This document shows, piece by piece, positions 1 through 7,485 of a stretch of DNA of 39,679 nucleotides. The position numbers and the translations under genes were made by a program. How positions within the stretch are numbered: the stretch's first letter is position 1; each line of letters begins with the position of its first letter. A model generated the notes under the pieces. That model was given only the letters and a program-made list of their open reading frames with translations, had not been told where the DNA came from and did no database searches. Source of the DNA: Nitrosomonadales bacterium. Lineage in GTDB: Bacteria > Pseudomonadota > Gammaproteobacteria > Burkholderiales > Gallionellaceae. The stretch covers positions 1 to 39,679 of the forward strand of contig JANYJE010000038.1 in the NCBI GenBank assembly GCA_025408405.1, given 5' to 3'.

Positions 1-1
1 C

Positions 2-106
2 CTGTCGCTGGGCACGCCGCTGGTGATAGGCGCGGCAATGAAAATAAGCTACGACATCCTGCTGTACTGCGCATTTCGCGGCATTAAACCACCCGAGGAA
101 ACATAA
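2..106 (+). CDS. C-terminal tail of a major facilitator superfamily transporter (partial)
   Basis: The window opens inside a reading frame of 34 codons ending in TAA at 104-106. It encodes part of a hydrophobic helix followed by a short polar tail (…LLYCAFRGIKPPEET). The pattern of a last helix with KISYD-LLY and a tail ending RGIKPPEE is what I know from the C-terminus of MFS permeases, so I read it as the end of such a transporter on the plus strand. The substrate cannot be judged. The next gene starts 30 bases later on the same strand, so the two may be co-transcribed. Confidence 0.55.
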   Translation: MSLGTPLVIGAAMKISYDILLYCAFRGIKPPEET

Positions 107-135
107 TCCAGAGGCGATGAAACAGGAGATGCGGC

Positions 136-756
136 ATGGAACGCGGTGAGAAATTCAATACCTATACCCACCTGGTAGGCGCGCTGCTCGCCTTTGCCGG
201 CACTGTCGTGCTGGTAGTGCTGGGGGCGCACAGAGGTGATGCGTGGAGAGTCGTCAGCTTCTCCATCTACGGCACAACCCTGGTGTTGCTGTACAGCAAT
301 TCCACGCTGTACCACAACGCCGCACGCGGCAGGTTCAAGTCTCTTATGCAGAAGCTGGACCACAACTCCATCTACCTGCTGATCGCCGGCACCTACACGC
401 CTTTCACCCTGGTGAGCCTGCGCGGGCCATGGGGGTGGTCGCTGTTTGGCGTGGTGTGGGGGCTGGCGTTGCTGGGCATGGGGCAGGAATTATGGCTGGC
501 GAAAACAACGCGCAGGCTGTCGATGGTTATTTACATCCTCATGGGCTGGTTGGCACTCGTGGCGCTAGTGCCGCTGGTGACGGCCCTGTCTTGGGCCGGT
601 TTTCTGTGGGTGGCGGCAGGCGGTCTGGTCTATACCATAGGCATCATCTTCTTTCTCAACGATGAAAAATTCCCCCACTGGCACGGCATCTAGCACCTGT
701 TCGTGATTGCGGGCAGCGTGTTGCATTATTGTGCGATCGTGCTGTACGTGGCCTGA
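136..756 (+). pseudogene. Hemolysin III family (PAQR/TrhA-like) membrane protein, interrupted by an in-frame amber stop
   Basis: The frame from ATG 136 encodes a seven-helix protein of the hemolysin III/PAQR type. It shows the N-terminal NTYTHLVG motif, the first histidine signature (NSTLYHNA), and LDHNSIYLLIAGTYTPF near residues 75-95. The frame hits TAG at 691-693 directly after the motif WHGI. Reading through, it continues H-L-F-V-I-A-G-S-V-L-H and stops at TGA 754-756, giving the full family length of about 206 residues. Family members normally have HGIWHLFV here, so the amber codon sits exactly at the conserved Trp and is one base from TGG. Truncation removes the last helix and two conserved histidines of the presumed metal site. 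Everything else is intact, so this is a very recent pseudogene, a sequencing error, or a case of amber suppression. Confidence 0.85.
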
Positions 757-800
757 TTTCCCAGGCCGGTCCGAATCGTGATTTATCTTCGTCGCAGAGC

Positions 801-2366
801 TTAGTGCCCTGCAGCTCCACCCGCAGCCTTGCGCGGTCTGGTCATCCACACGGCAATGATGAGCAGGAAGAACAGCACGGCGCTGTAGATGAAAAATTCA
901 TTGGTGGCGACCATGTAGCTTTGCGCAAACAGGGTGCGATCCAGCGCGGCGTAGGCCTGCTCCCGGCTCAGGCCGGCAGACTGCAGGCGTTCCAGATAGA
1001 GCGTGGCGGACGGATTGTAAACGTTGATGTTCTCGGTGAGCTGGGCACGGTTCATCGAGGCCAGGTGTTCCCAGGCGGTGACGCTGATGGCCGTGCCTAT
1101 CGCCGCTCCCAGTGTGCGCAAAAAATTGGACAGGCCGGAGGCGGCAGCCATGTTGTCCGGGGTGATGTTGGACAACATGATTGCCTGTACCGGCAGGAAG
1201 AAACACGCCATGCCTATGCCCTGCACCAGGCGCGGCGACACCACATCCCAGAAAGTCACATCGAGCGACATCATGCTGTTCCATACGGATACCGAACCCA
1301 TAACCGCGAAGGCGAAGGTGGCGAGTATGCGCAAATTCAGTTTGGCGATGTTGCGGCCGATGATGGGAGAGAGCAGCAGGGTGAAGATGCCGATGGGTGC
1401 CGTCGCCATGCCGGCCTGGGCTGCGCTGTAACCCATCACCGTTTGCAGCCACAACGGAAAGATGACCACCGAGCCGAAATAAGTCATGAAGCCGACCGAG
1501 AGCAGGATCACGCCATAGCGGAAATTGATGTCGCGAAACAGGTGCAGGTCGACGATGGTGTGCTTTGTCATTACTCCCCAGGCGATAAAAAATGTGAGCG
1601 ATACCAGTGCGACGAGTCCCAGCATGGTGATCATGGGCGAGGCGAACCAGTCGTAATCGTGGCCGATCTCCAGCATCAGTTGCAGGCAGCCTATGCCGAC
1701 CACCATCAGCGCCAGACCGATCTTGTCCAGTGGTATGCGCACGATGCTGGAGTCGCGATGGCGCATCAATATCCGGATAGAGATGGCGCCGAACAAGCCG
1801 ATGGGAATATTGATCAGGAAGATCCACGACCAGTGGAAGTTGTCGCTGATGTAACCGCCGAGGAGCGGCCCGCAGATGGGCGCCAGAATCACGGTCATCG
1901 CCCATATTCCCATCGCCGCTCCGCGTTTTTCCGGCGGGTAGCTGCGCACCAGCAGCGTTTGCGAGAGCGGCACCATGGGGCCGGAAACGAAACCCTGCAG
2001 CAGGCGGAACACAACCAGCATGGTGAGGTTCTGCGAGAAGGCCGCCAGCGTGGACATCAGGGTGAAGGCCAGCACCGAGAAAACAAACAGGCGCGCCTCG
2101 CCGATGCGTTTGGAAAACCAGCCGGTAAGCGGTACGGAGACGGCGGCGGCCACGGAATAGGCGCTGATGATCCACGTGCCCTGGTTGGTTGCAACCCCCA
2201 GTGCACCCGCAATGGTGGGCACGGAGACATTGGCAATGGTGAGGTCGAGTATCTCCATGAAGGTGGAGAGCGAGGCCGCGATGGTCAGCAGCACCAGCGC
2301 CGCCCCATGCAGCGGGGCAGGGCCGGCGGGCGGATTTGCAGCCGGATTGGCAGACGTGGAGCTCAC
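801..2366 (-). CDS. emrB: EmrB-type multidrug efflux MFS transporter (DHA2, 14 TM)
   Basis: This 521-residue inner-membrane proton/drug antiporter has the DHA2 layout of about 14 hydrophobic helices. Typical EmrB segments are a first helix ending FMEILDLTIANVSVPTI, then GTWIISAYSVAAAVSVPLTGW, then the antiporter motif region FRLLQGFVSGPMVPLSQ near residues 115-135. Length agrees with E. coli EmrB (about 512). Its ATG overlaps the stop of the upstream emrA by four bases (ATGA), so the two are translationally coupled. EmrB pumps hydrophobic drugs through the EmrA adaptor and an outer-membrane channel. No TolC-type gene is present in the window, so the channel must be encoded elsewhere. The substrate range is unknown. 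Confidence 0.92.
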   Translation of the reverse strand: MSSTSANPAANPPAGPAPLHGAALVLLTIAASLSTFMEILDLTIANVSVPTIAGALGVATNQGTWIISAYSVAAAVSVPLTGWFSKRIGEARLFVFSVLAFTLMSTLAAFSQNLTMLVVFRLLQGFVSGPMVPLSQTLLVRSYPPEKRGAAMGIWAMTVILAPICGPLLGGYISDNFHWSWIFLINIPIGLFGAISIRILMRHRDSSIVRIPLDKIGLALMVVGIGCLQLMLEIGHDYDWFASPMITMLGLVALVSLTFFIAWGVMTKHTIVDLHLFRDINFRYGVILLSVGFMTYFGSVVIFPLWLQTVMGYSAAQAGMATAPIGIFTLLLSPIIGRNIAKLNLRILATFAFAVMGSVSVWNSMMSLDVTFWDVVSPRLVQGIGMACFFLPVQAIMLSNITPDNMAAASGLSNFLRTLGAAIGTAISVTAWEHLASMNRAQLTENINVYNPSATLYLERLQSAGLSREQAYAALDRTLFAQSYMVATNEFFIYSAVLFFLLIIAVWMTRPRKAAGGAAGH

Positions 2367-3511
2367 TTCAGATTAGCGGCAATAATGGCGTCGATGCGCG
2401 CTTGCGCCTGGTTGTCAGCAGGAGTTTCCAGGCTGTAAGTTGTAGCCTGCTTCAGCGTGTCCGGCGGATTTAGGTCATGCAGATTCACCTCGGCACGCAT
2501 GGAAAGGCCGATGCGCAGAGGGTGGTCGGCCAGTTGCCTGGCATCGAGTGCGATGCGCACCGGCACGCGCTGTACCACCTTGATCCAGTTGCCGCTGGCG
2601 TTCTGCGCGGGCAGCAGGGCGAAGGCTGCGCCGGTGCCGGCACCCATGCCGATGACTTGGCCGTCGTACTTCACCGCGCTGCCGTAAAGATCGGATTCCA
2701 GCGTGACCGCCTGGCCCACGCGCATATTGCGCAACTGCGCTTCCTTGAAGTTCGCATCGACCCAGAGCCGGTCCAGCGGAATTACCGCCATGAGTGGTGT
2801 GCCGGGATTGATGCGCTGGCCAAGTTGCACGCTGCGCTTGGCAATCTGCCCGCTCATTGGCGCCAGCAGGGAGGTGCGCTGCAAGGTAAGCAGCATCTCG
2901 GTCAATTGGGCAGCGGCGCGCTTCACATTCGGGTGTTCGCGCACGCCGGTACCGTAGACGAGTGCACGGCCGGAAGAGAGTTGTTCGCGCGCTGCATCCA
3001 CCGCGGCATGCGCCGCATTCACGCTGGCCTCGGCATGGCGCAGTTCTTCCTTGGTAATGATGCCGGTGACAGCCTGCTTCCTGCGCTGGGCGAGATCGTC
3101 CTCGGCGCGGGTTAACTCTACCTGGCGCTGTGCCAGGTTGGCATCGTATTGGCGGTGCGAGGTGTAGAGGGTGCGCACTTCGCGCACGGTCTGTGCCAGT
3201 TGCGCTTCCGCCTGGGCAACCGCCACGCGTGCGTCGGCAGGATCGAGGCTGACCAAGAGCTGTCCGGCCTTCACCAGATCGGTATCGTCAACATGAATCT
3301 GCGCCACCGTGCCGGCAATCTGCGGTGTCACCTGCACGACATTGCCTTGCACATAGGCGTTATCAGTTTCTTCATAGTAACGTGACACCAGCAGCCAGCG
3401 CAGCAGCAGGACTGTGGCAAGTGTCAGGAAAATTGCGGTGATGATCAGTATCACGCGGCGACGTTTGCCGGAAGGGGGTTGTGGGGCAGATGCTGGTGTT
3501 ATATCACTCAC
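2363..3511 (-). CDS. emrA: EmrA-type membrane fusion protein (HlyD family)
   Basis: This is a 382-residue periplasmic adaptor anchored by one N-terminal helix (about residues 19-41). It continues with the EmrA hallmark TDNAYVQGNVVQVTPQI (about 51-67), a lipoyl half-motif, a long Ala/Gln-rich coiled-coil hairpin (about 95-200), a second lipoyl half (LLAPMSGQIAKRSVQLGQ) and the beta-barrel motif DANFKEAQLRNMRVGQ. These identify it as EmrA rather than an RND adaptor. It links inner-membrane EmrB to an outer-membrane channel. It is the first gene of a two-gene operon; the roughly 100 bases upstream separate it from the neighbouring TPM gene. I see no confident promoter or regulator gene next to it. 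Confidence 0.92.
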   Translation of the reverse strand: MSDITPASAPQPPSGKRRRVILIITAIFLTLATVLLLRWLLVSRYYEETDNAYVQGNVVQVTPQIAGTVAQIHVDDTDLVKAGQLLVSLDPADARVAVAQAEAQLAQTVREVRTLYTSHRQYDANLAQRQVELTRAEDDLAQRRKQAVTGIITKEELRHAEASVNAAHAAVDAAREQLSSGRALVYGTGVREHPNVKRAAAQLTEMLLTLQRTSLLAPMSGQIAKRSVQLGQRINPGTPLMAVIPLDRLWVDANFKEAQLRNMRVGQAVTLESDLYGSAVKYDGQVIGMGAGTGAAFALLPAQNASGNWIKVVQRVPVRIALDARQLADHPLRIGLSMRAEVNLHDLNPPDTLKQATTYSLETPADNQAQARIDAIIAANLK

Positions 3512-3611
3512 GATGTATGCTTGTTGCTAGGTAAATTTGAACGGCTGCCTGAACAGTCGGGAAGGGCTGAATCATATCATCACGCTGTTCGTAACATAAA
3601 GCAGGTGTGCG

Positions 3612-4112
3612 TCACAGCACGACGGGGCGGTCGGGCAATTCGTTGGGATTGTGTTCCTGTGCCGGAAAATGTTGCTGCAACAGCGCGGTAATCTCGGCAA
3701 TACCCTGCAGCACACCACCTTCAAATTCGCCCGCACGGAATTTGTTTTCCATGTTGTGGCAGATGGCTGACCAGCCAGCCTTGCCGACGCGGGTATGGAT
3801 GCCGCGATCCGCCACGATTTCAACCTTGCGCTCGGACAGCAGCAGGTAAATCAGCACGCCGGAATTGTGTTCGGTGTCCCATACGCGCAGGTGAGAAAAA
3901 ACCTGCAGTGCGCGTTCGCGCGAGGTGGTTCCGGAAAACAGTTCCGGCCAATCCAGCCCGGCTTCGACGGCAAAGCGCAACTCACCCATGTGCAGCGTTT
4001 CGGATTGCCGTATGGCGGCTGCGATGGCGTCCATGCTGCGCCTGGGGAAGCGGCGCGCAACCTGCCAGCGTGCAGCCGTGAGATGTTTGAAAAAACGTAT
4101 CATTTTCTTCAT
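3612..4112 (-). CDS. TPM-domain protein (second TPM gene of the lemA operon)
   Basis: This 166-residue protein has no signal peptide. The TPM fold is recognisable from GELRFAVEAGLDWPEL, RALQVFSHLRVWDTEHNSGVLIYLLLSERKVEIVADRGI and the C-terminal ICHNMENKFRAGEFEGGVLQGI. It belongs to the family of short TPM proteins often encoded beside LemA and YgcG. The exact biochemical role is unknown; TPM domains have been linked to phosphatase activity in plants and to membrane-protein maintenance. Two starts are possible: ATG 4112, or ATG 4103, which has a better-spaced AGGA upstream. It lies 170 bases downstream of ygcG on the same strand, and the gap is filled by a CACAGAG inverted-repeat element. Confidence 0.8.
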   Translation of the reverse strand: MKKMIRFFKHLTAARWQVARRFPRRSMDAIAAAIRQSETLHMGELRFAVEAGLDWPELFSGTTSRERALQVFSHLRVWDTEHNSGVLIYLLLSERKVEIVADRGIHTRVGKAGWSAICHNMENKFRAGEFEGGVLQGIAEITALLQQHFPAQEHNPNELPDRPVVL

Positions 4113-4128
4113 CCTGGAAAAAGTATTT

Positions 4129-4156
4129 GGCCACAGAGATCACAGAGGCCACAGAG
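4129..4156 (+). repeat. CACAGAG-type repeat, left arm of an inverted pair
   Basis: A 28-base sequence built from CCACAGAG/TCACAGAG units pairs with 4232-4259 on the other strand with a single mismatch. The arms enclose about 75 bases of unremarkable AT-richer sequence. A second element of the same family lies at 17123-17315. It sits between two co-directional genes of one operon, so the mRNA would carry a long hairpin. Confidence 0.85.
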
Positions 4157-4231
4157 GGGAAATAATGAATTAAGCTTTTGCAGTGAGTCAGCACAAGGGT
4201 GAAAAGCGAAAATCTTTGAGTGCCGCACACT

Positions 4232-4259
4232 CTCTGTGTCCTCTGTGATCTCTGTGGCC
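4232..4259 (-). repeat. CACAGAG-type repeat, right arm of an inverted pair
   Basis: This is the reverse complement of 4129-4156 with 27 of 28 positions matching. Read on the minus strand it begins GGCCACAGAGATCACAGAGG. The same 28-base unit recurs, slightly diverged, at 17288-17315. Confidence 0.85.
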
Positions 4260-4282
4260 TGAACTGCGGTTTTTAGGTTCAT

Positions 4283-5110
4283 CTACCAGTCCCCCGAGGC
4301 GCCGCCGCCACCAAAACCGCCACCGCCGCCGGAAAATCCGCCGCCACCGCTCCCACTCGAATATCCCCCGCCGCCCAAGCCACCCCCACCCCAGCCGCCC
4401 CCGCGCAGCAGGGCAAACACGAAAGCCATGATGCCGAAAATAATGGCGAACATCAGGCCGCCACCTAGCAGCAGGGTGGCAAAGGCAATCAACCCGCCAT
4501 TCACCACAGCGCCTGGAAAACTGCCCAGCATGCGGCGCAGAATGGCGCCACCGATCAGCGCGGCAAACAACAGAACGGGTAAATAGGTCTCTGCCGGGAT
4601 GCTGCTGCGCTCGCGGCGGCGCGGCGCGGGCAGGTTCTCGCCTTGCAGTACGCCGGTGATGCGCGTGATTCCCGCCACGATGCCGCCGTAGAAATCGCCC
4701 TGTTTGAAATGTGGCGCAATATCCTCGGCGACGATGCGCTTGGCGGTGACGTCGGGCAGTGCGCCTTCCAGTCCGTAGCCGACCTCGATGCGCAGCTTGC
4801 GGTCATCCTTGGCGATCAGCAGCAGCACGCCATCGTCCACGCCCTTGCGTCCCAGCTTCCATTGCTCGACGACACGGATGGAGTATTGCTCGATGGCTTC
4901 GGGTTGCGTGGTGGATACCATCAGCACGGCAATCTGGCTGCCCTTTTGCGCTTCAAAAGCCGCTAGCCTGGATTCCAGTGCCGAGCGCTGTTCCGCGCTG
5001 AGCGTGGCGGTGAGATCGGTAACGCGCGCCGTGAGGCGCGGCACTGCAACCTCGTCGGCGCTGGCCGAGAAGGAAAGCAGCAGCAGGCAGCAGGCCAGCC
5101 AGGGTTTCAT
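4283..5110 (-). CDS. YgcG-family TPM-domain membrane protein with glycine-rich tail
   Basis: This 275-residue protein has a cleavable signal peptide (residues 1-18, ending SFSASA). A periplasmic TPM domain spans about 22-155 (VPRLTARVTDLTATLS, SQIAVLMVSTTQPEAIEQY, KGVDDGVLLLIAKDDRKLRIEVGYGLEG). Two hydrophobic segments follow (about 175-195 and 205-235), then a C-terminal tail of almost only Gly/Ser with aromatic residues, ending GGGGASGDW. This is the standard YgcG/BA42_1191-type architecture, and such tails are usually membrane-proximal and flexible. Its start lies two bases after the lemA stop, so the genes are one operon. LemA and YgcG-like TPM proteins co-occur widely; the joint function is not firmly established. 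Confidence 0.88.
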   Translation of the reverse strand: MKPWLACCLLLLSFSASADEVAVPRLTARVTDLTATLSAEQRSALESRLAAFEAQKGSQIAVLMVSTTQPEAIEQYSIRVVEQWKLGRKGVDDGVLLLIAKDDRKLRIEVGYGLEGALPDVTAKRIVAEDIAPHFKQGDFYGGIVAGITRITGVLQGENLPAPRRRERSSIPAETYLPVLLFAALIGGAILRRMLGSFPGAVVNGGLIAFATLLLGGGLMFAIIFGIMAFVFALLRGGGWGGGGLGGGGYSSGSGGGGFSGGGGGFGGGGASGDW

Positions 5111-5112
5111 GT

Positions 5113-5703
5113 TTATTTGCCGAAATCGACCTTGGGCGCGGTTGAAATAGCCTTTTCATTTTCCACGCTGAAGCTTGGTTTGGTCTTGTAGCCGAACAGC
5201 ATGGCGGTCAGGTTATTGGGGAAGGTGCGCACAGTCACGTTGTATTCCTTCACCGCCGCGATATAGCGGTTGCGCGCCACGGCCACACGATTTTCCGTGC
5301 CTTCCAGCTGTGCCTGCAAGTCGCGGAACGAAGCATCGGCCTTGAGCTGCGGATAATTTTCTGAAACCACCAGCAGGCGCGAAAGTGCCGAGGTCAGTTC
5401 GCCCTGGGCCGCCTGGAATTTGGCAAAAGCCTGCTCATCGTTCACCAGTTCGGGCGTGGCCTGTATCGAGCCTACGCGTGAACGCGCGTTGGTGACGGCT
5501 TCCAGCACTTCTTTTTCATGGGCGGCATAACCTTTGACCACGTTCACCAGGTTGGGTACCAGATCGGCACGGCGCTGGTACTGGTTGAGCACCTCGCCCC
5601 AGCCTGCGCTGACATTTTCATCGGTGGTCTGGATGGTGTTGTAGCCGCAGCCGGAAAGCATCAGGGAGGCGAGCAGCAGGGAAAGTGTCAGCAGGATACG
5701 CAT
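5113..5703 (-). CDS. lemA: LemA family lipoprotein
   Basis: This 196-residue protein has a lipoprotein signal peptide with lipobox LSGC (Cys19). The LemA domain follows: NTIQTTDENVSAGWGEVLNQYQRRADLVPNLVNVVKGY, then the helical AVTNARSRV segment and VARNRYIAAVKEYNVTVRTFPNN, ending in a conserved FGYKTKPSF. LemA proteins are predicted helical bundles; this version is anchored in a membrane by its lipid. It is the promoter-proximal gene of lemA-ygcG-TPM on the minus strand. A Shine-Dalgarno-like AAGGAGT lies just upstream of the ATG. Confidence 0.93.
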   Translation of the reverse strand: MRILLTLSLLLASLMLSGCGYNTIQTTDENVSAGWGEVLNQYQRRADLVPNLVNVVKGYAAHEKEVLEAVTNARSRVGSIQATPELVNDEQAFAKFQAAQGELTSALSRLLVVSENYPQLKADASFRDLQAQLEGTENRVAVARNRYIAAVKEYNVTVRTFPNNLTAMLFGYKTKPSFSVENEKAISTAPKVDFGK

Positions 5704-5895
5704 GGTTACTCCTTTCGAATGAATGAACTCGGGTAAGTGAATACCCCCGAGCGGTACAGTAACATGAAGTTCTATAGAGGAATTTTCAAGCTCATTCTAG
5801 CGTACAGGAATTTTATTTGCTTGGCGCTTGCAAATCATGGTCATTGATGTGCGGCCCGGGAGAAGGTCGCGCAATTGCTTGCGGCAGAAAACTAC

Positions 5896-5922
5896 AAAGC
5901 CGTGTGCAGGACACACGGCTTT
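5896..5922 (-). terminator. Rho-independent terminator of the outer-membrane protein gene
   Basis: A perfect 11-bp stem (AAAGCCGTGTG / CACACGGCTTT) with a 5-base loop lies 18 bases beyond the stop codon at 5940. On the minus strand the stem ends in CTTT followed by a T-rich GTAGTTTT stretch, as expected of an intrinsic terminator. The A-run on the other side could let it work in the plus direction too. Confidence 0.8.
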
Positions 5923-5939
5923 AGCCAGGGCGAGTCCAT

Positions 5940-6494
5940 TTAAAATTGGTACCTTATGCCTACGGAGACGACGGTAAGTGTCCCCTTGTTGAGAATCACG
6001 CTACCTTGAGTGCCGCCTGTGCTGTAACTATCCAGGCCAAAGCGCAGGGCAAGCGCCGGGTTGAAATTGAACTGACCACCCAAACCGTAGGTTACGGCAG
6101 ATTTATTATATGTGCCATCAGTTGGAATGACACCACCTAAGAGACCCAGACCAGAGGCTTGGGTGTCGATGCTGGCCATGCCCACCTTGCCATAACCAGA
6201 CCATTGCTCGCTGAACGGCAAGAGACCAATCGCGGCGATACTGAGGCCGCTGATTTTTAGTGAACCTGCGCCACTGGGTGCAATGTCACCAAAGCTGCCG
6301 TACTGTACTTCAAACGCAATATTCCGGTTGAGTTGATAGCCACCCTGTAAGGTAAATGCTGCGGGTGTGGCTGAGCCGGTGTAATCAGAACTGGTGGAGC
6401 CTACGTTGGCAGCGATGTAGAAACCGTCATCCGCCGCAAAGGCTGGCGCAGCAACGGCAGCAGCAAGTAATATTAGAACAGTGATTGTTTTCAT
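5940..6494 (-). CDS. Outer-membrane beta-barrel protein (OmpA-like/OmpX-type small porin family)
   Basis: This protein of about 184 residues starts with a signal peptide (MKTITVLILLAAAVAAPAFA) and the mature part begins ADDGFY. Alternating hydrophobic strands, glycine-rich turns (YIAANVGSTSSDYTG, VQYGSFGDIAP, GLGGQFNFNPALALRFGLD) and a terminal VGIRYQF ending in Phe are typical of eight-stranded barrels inserted by BAM. An upstream ATG exists at 6509. The ATG at 6494 has GAGGAAA at the proper distance and gives a clean signal peptide, so I chose it. The function is unknown; such proteins range from adhesins to membrane stabilisers. Confidence 0.85.
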   Translation of the reverse strand: MKTITVLILLAAAVAAPAFAADDGFYIAANVGSTSSDYTGSATPAAFTLQGGYQLNRNIAFEVQYGSFGDIAPSGAGSLKISGLSIAAIGLLPFSEQWSGYGKVGMASIDTQASGLGLLGGVIPTDGTYNKSAVTYGLGGQFNFNPALALRFGLDSYSTGGTQGSVILNKGTLTVVSVGIRYQF

Positions 6495-6509
6495 TTTGAT
6501 TTTCCTCAT

Positions 6510-6765
6510 CCGGGGTTGATCAAAGGAACTGGCTGATGCCCGAAGCGCAATCTATCAAACTTCGAGTTGGCAAATCTTGAGTCCGGCATAAGGTATTTGC
6601 AATAAGCACACGGCCTATGCTTAAAAACAAACGCCACTGTTTATTAACGGGAGGGGCGGATTGCAAGATCAGCCCAGCCTGTGCGTTTCGAGGCAAGCGT
6701 TATAAATGAGCATGGCCACAAAGTGACATGCCTTGAAAAATATGCTTCAGCGTGGCAGCCCATTC
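6510..6765. other. Intergenic region between the outer-membrane protein gene and lolD
   Basis: These 256 bases hold the 5' region of the minus-strand barrel gene and the 3' end of lolD. No open frame with protein-like character, no strong hairpin and no clear promoter hexamers are visible. Confidence 0.5.
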
Positions 6766-7485
6766 TCAGGCCTCCTGCAACACCCCATCCACCAACCTCA
6801 ATTGACGCTGCATGCGTCCCGCCAGATCAAGATCGTGGGTGACCACGATGAAGCTGGTGTTGAGGCGCTGGTTGAGTTCCTGCATCAAGTCGAATAATGC
6901 CTTGGCGCTGTTGCGGTCGAGGTTGCCGGTGGGCTCGTCGGCCAGCACACATGCGGGCTCGGTCACCAGTGCGCGGGCGACGGCGACGCGCTGGCGTTCG
7001 CCGCCGGAGAGTTCGGCGGGGAGGTGGGGCATGCGTTTCTCCAGCCCCACTTGTTTGAGCATTTCAGCTGCGATGGGTTTGGCTTGTGCCGGTTTCATGC
7101 CGCGTATCAAGAGCGGCATGGCGACGTTTTCCAGCGCGGTAAATTCCGGCAGCAGATGGTGGAACTGGTAGACGAAGCCGAGCGAACGGTTGCGCAGCTT
7201 GCCGCGCTGCGTTTCGTTCATCGCCTGCACATCCTGTCCCAGGATGGCAACGCTGCCGCCACTGGCGTTGTCGAGCCCGCCCAGCAGGTGCAGCAGTGTG
7301 CTTTTCCCGGAACCGGAAGCGCCCACGATGGCGATGCGCTCGCCGCGAGCCACATCGAGGTTGACGCCATTCAGCACGGGCACGTTGAGCTCGCCCTGGG
7401 CAAAGGTCTTGCTCAAATTCCTGCATGAAATGACAGGCCCCAAATCCTCGATCCTCGATCCTCGATCCTGAAGTTTTTTACTCAT
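6766..7485 (-). CDS. lolD: Lipoprotein-releasing ABC transporter ATPase LolD
   Basis: This 239-residue ATPase energises release of outer-membrane lipoproteins from the inner membrane by LolCDE. Walker A is GASGSGKST (about residues 55-63), the signature is [15 protein letters not shown] and Walker B is [11 protein letters not shown], with the H-loop in [27 protein letters not shown] is a LolD hallmark. The start overlaps the end of lolC by eight bases. The first 17 codons are unusual: they contain three copies of a 7-base unit (7444-7464) that encode a DRGSRIEDL stretch not usual in LolD, placed before the conserved start of the domain at about residue 19. Confidence 0.95.
   Translation of the reverse strand: MSKKLQDRGSRIEDLGPVISCRNLSKTFAQGELNVPVLNGVNLDVARGERIAIVGASGSGKSTLLHLLGGLDNASGGSVAILGQDVQAMNETQRGKLRNRSLGFVYQFHHLLPEFTALENVAMPLLIRGMKPAQAKPIAAEMLKQVGLEKRMPHLPAELSGGERQRVAVARALVTEPACVLADEPTGNLDRNSAKALFDLMQELNQRLNTSFIVVTHDLDLAGRMQRQLRLVDGVLQEA
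7444..7470. repeat. Heptanucleotide tandem repeat inside the 5' end of lolD
   Basis: ATCCTCG on the plus strand is repeated three times exactly (7444-7464), followed by a partial fourth unit, ATCCTG. Because the unit length is not a multiple of three, gain or loss of one copy would shift the lolD frame relative to its start codon at 7485. Confidence 0.8.

Noticed and set aside
729-2438. A 569-codon plus-strand open frame opposite emrB
   Set aside because: Its translation is rich in His, Gln, Arg and Gly with no helices or family motifs, typical of an antisense shadow in GC-rich DNA. The minus-strand emrB is unmistakable.
7444-7470. Short tandem repeat considered as a CRISPR fragment
   Set aside because: Seven-base units without spacers are a simple sequence repeat. 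No CRISPR array or cas gene occurs in the window.
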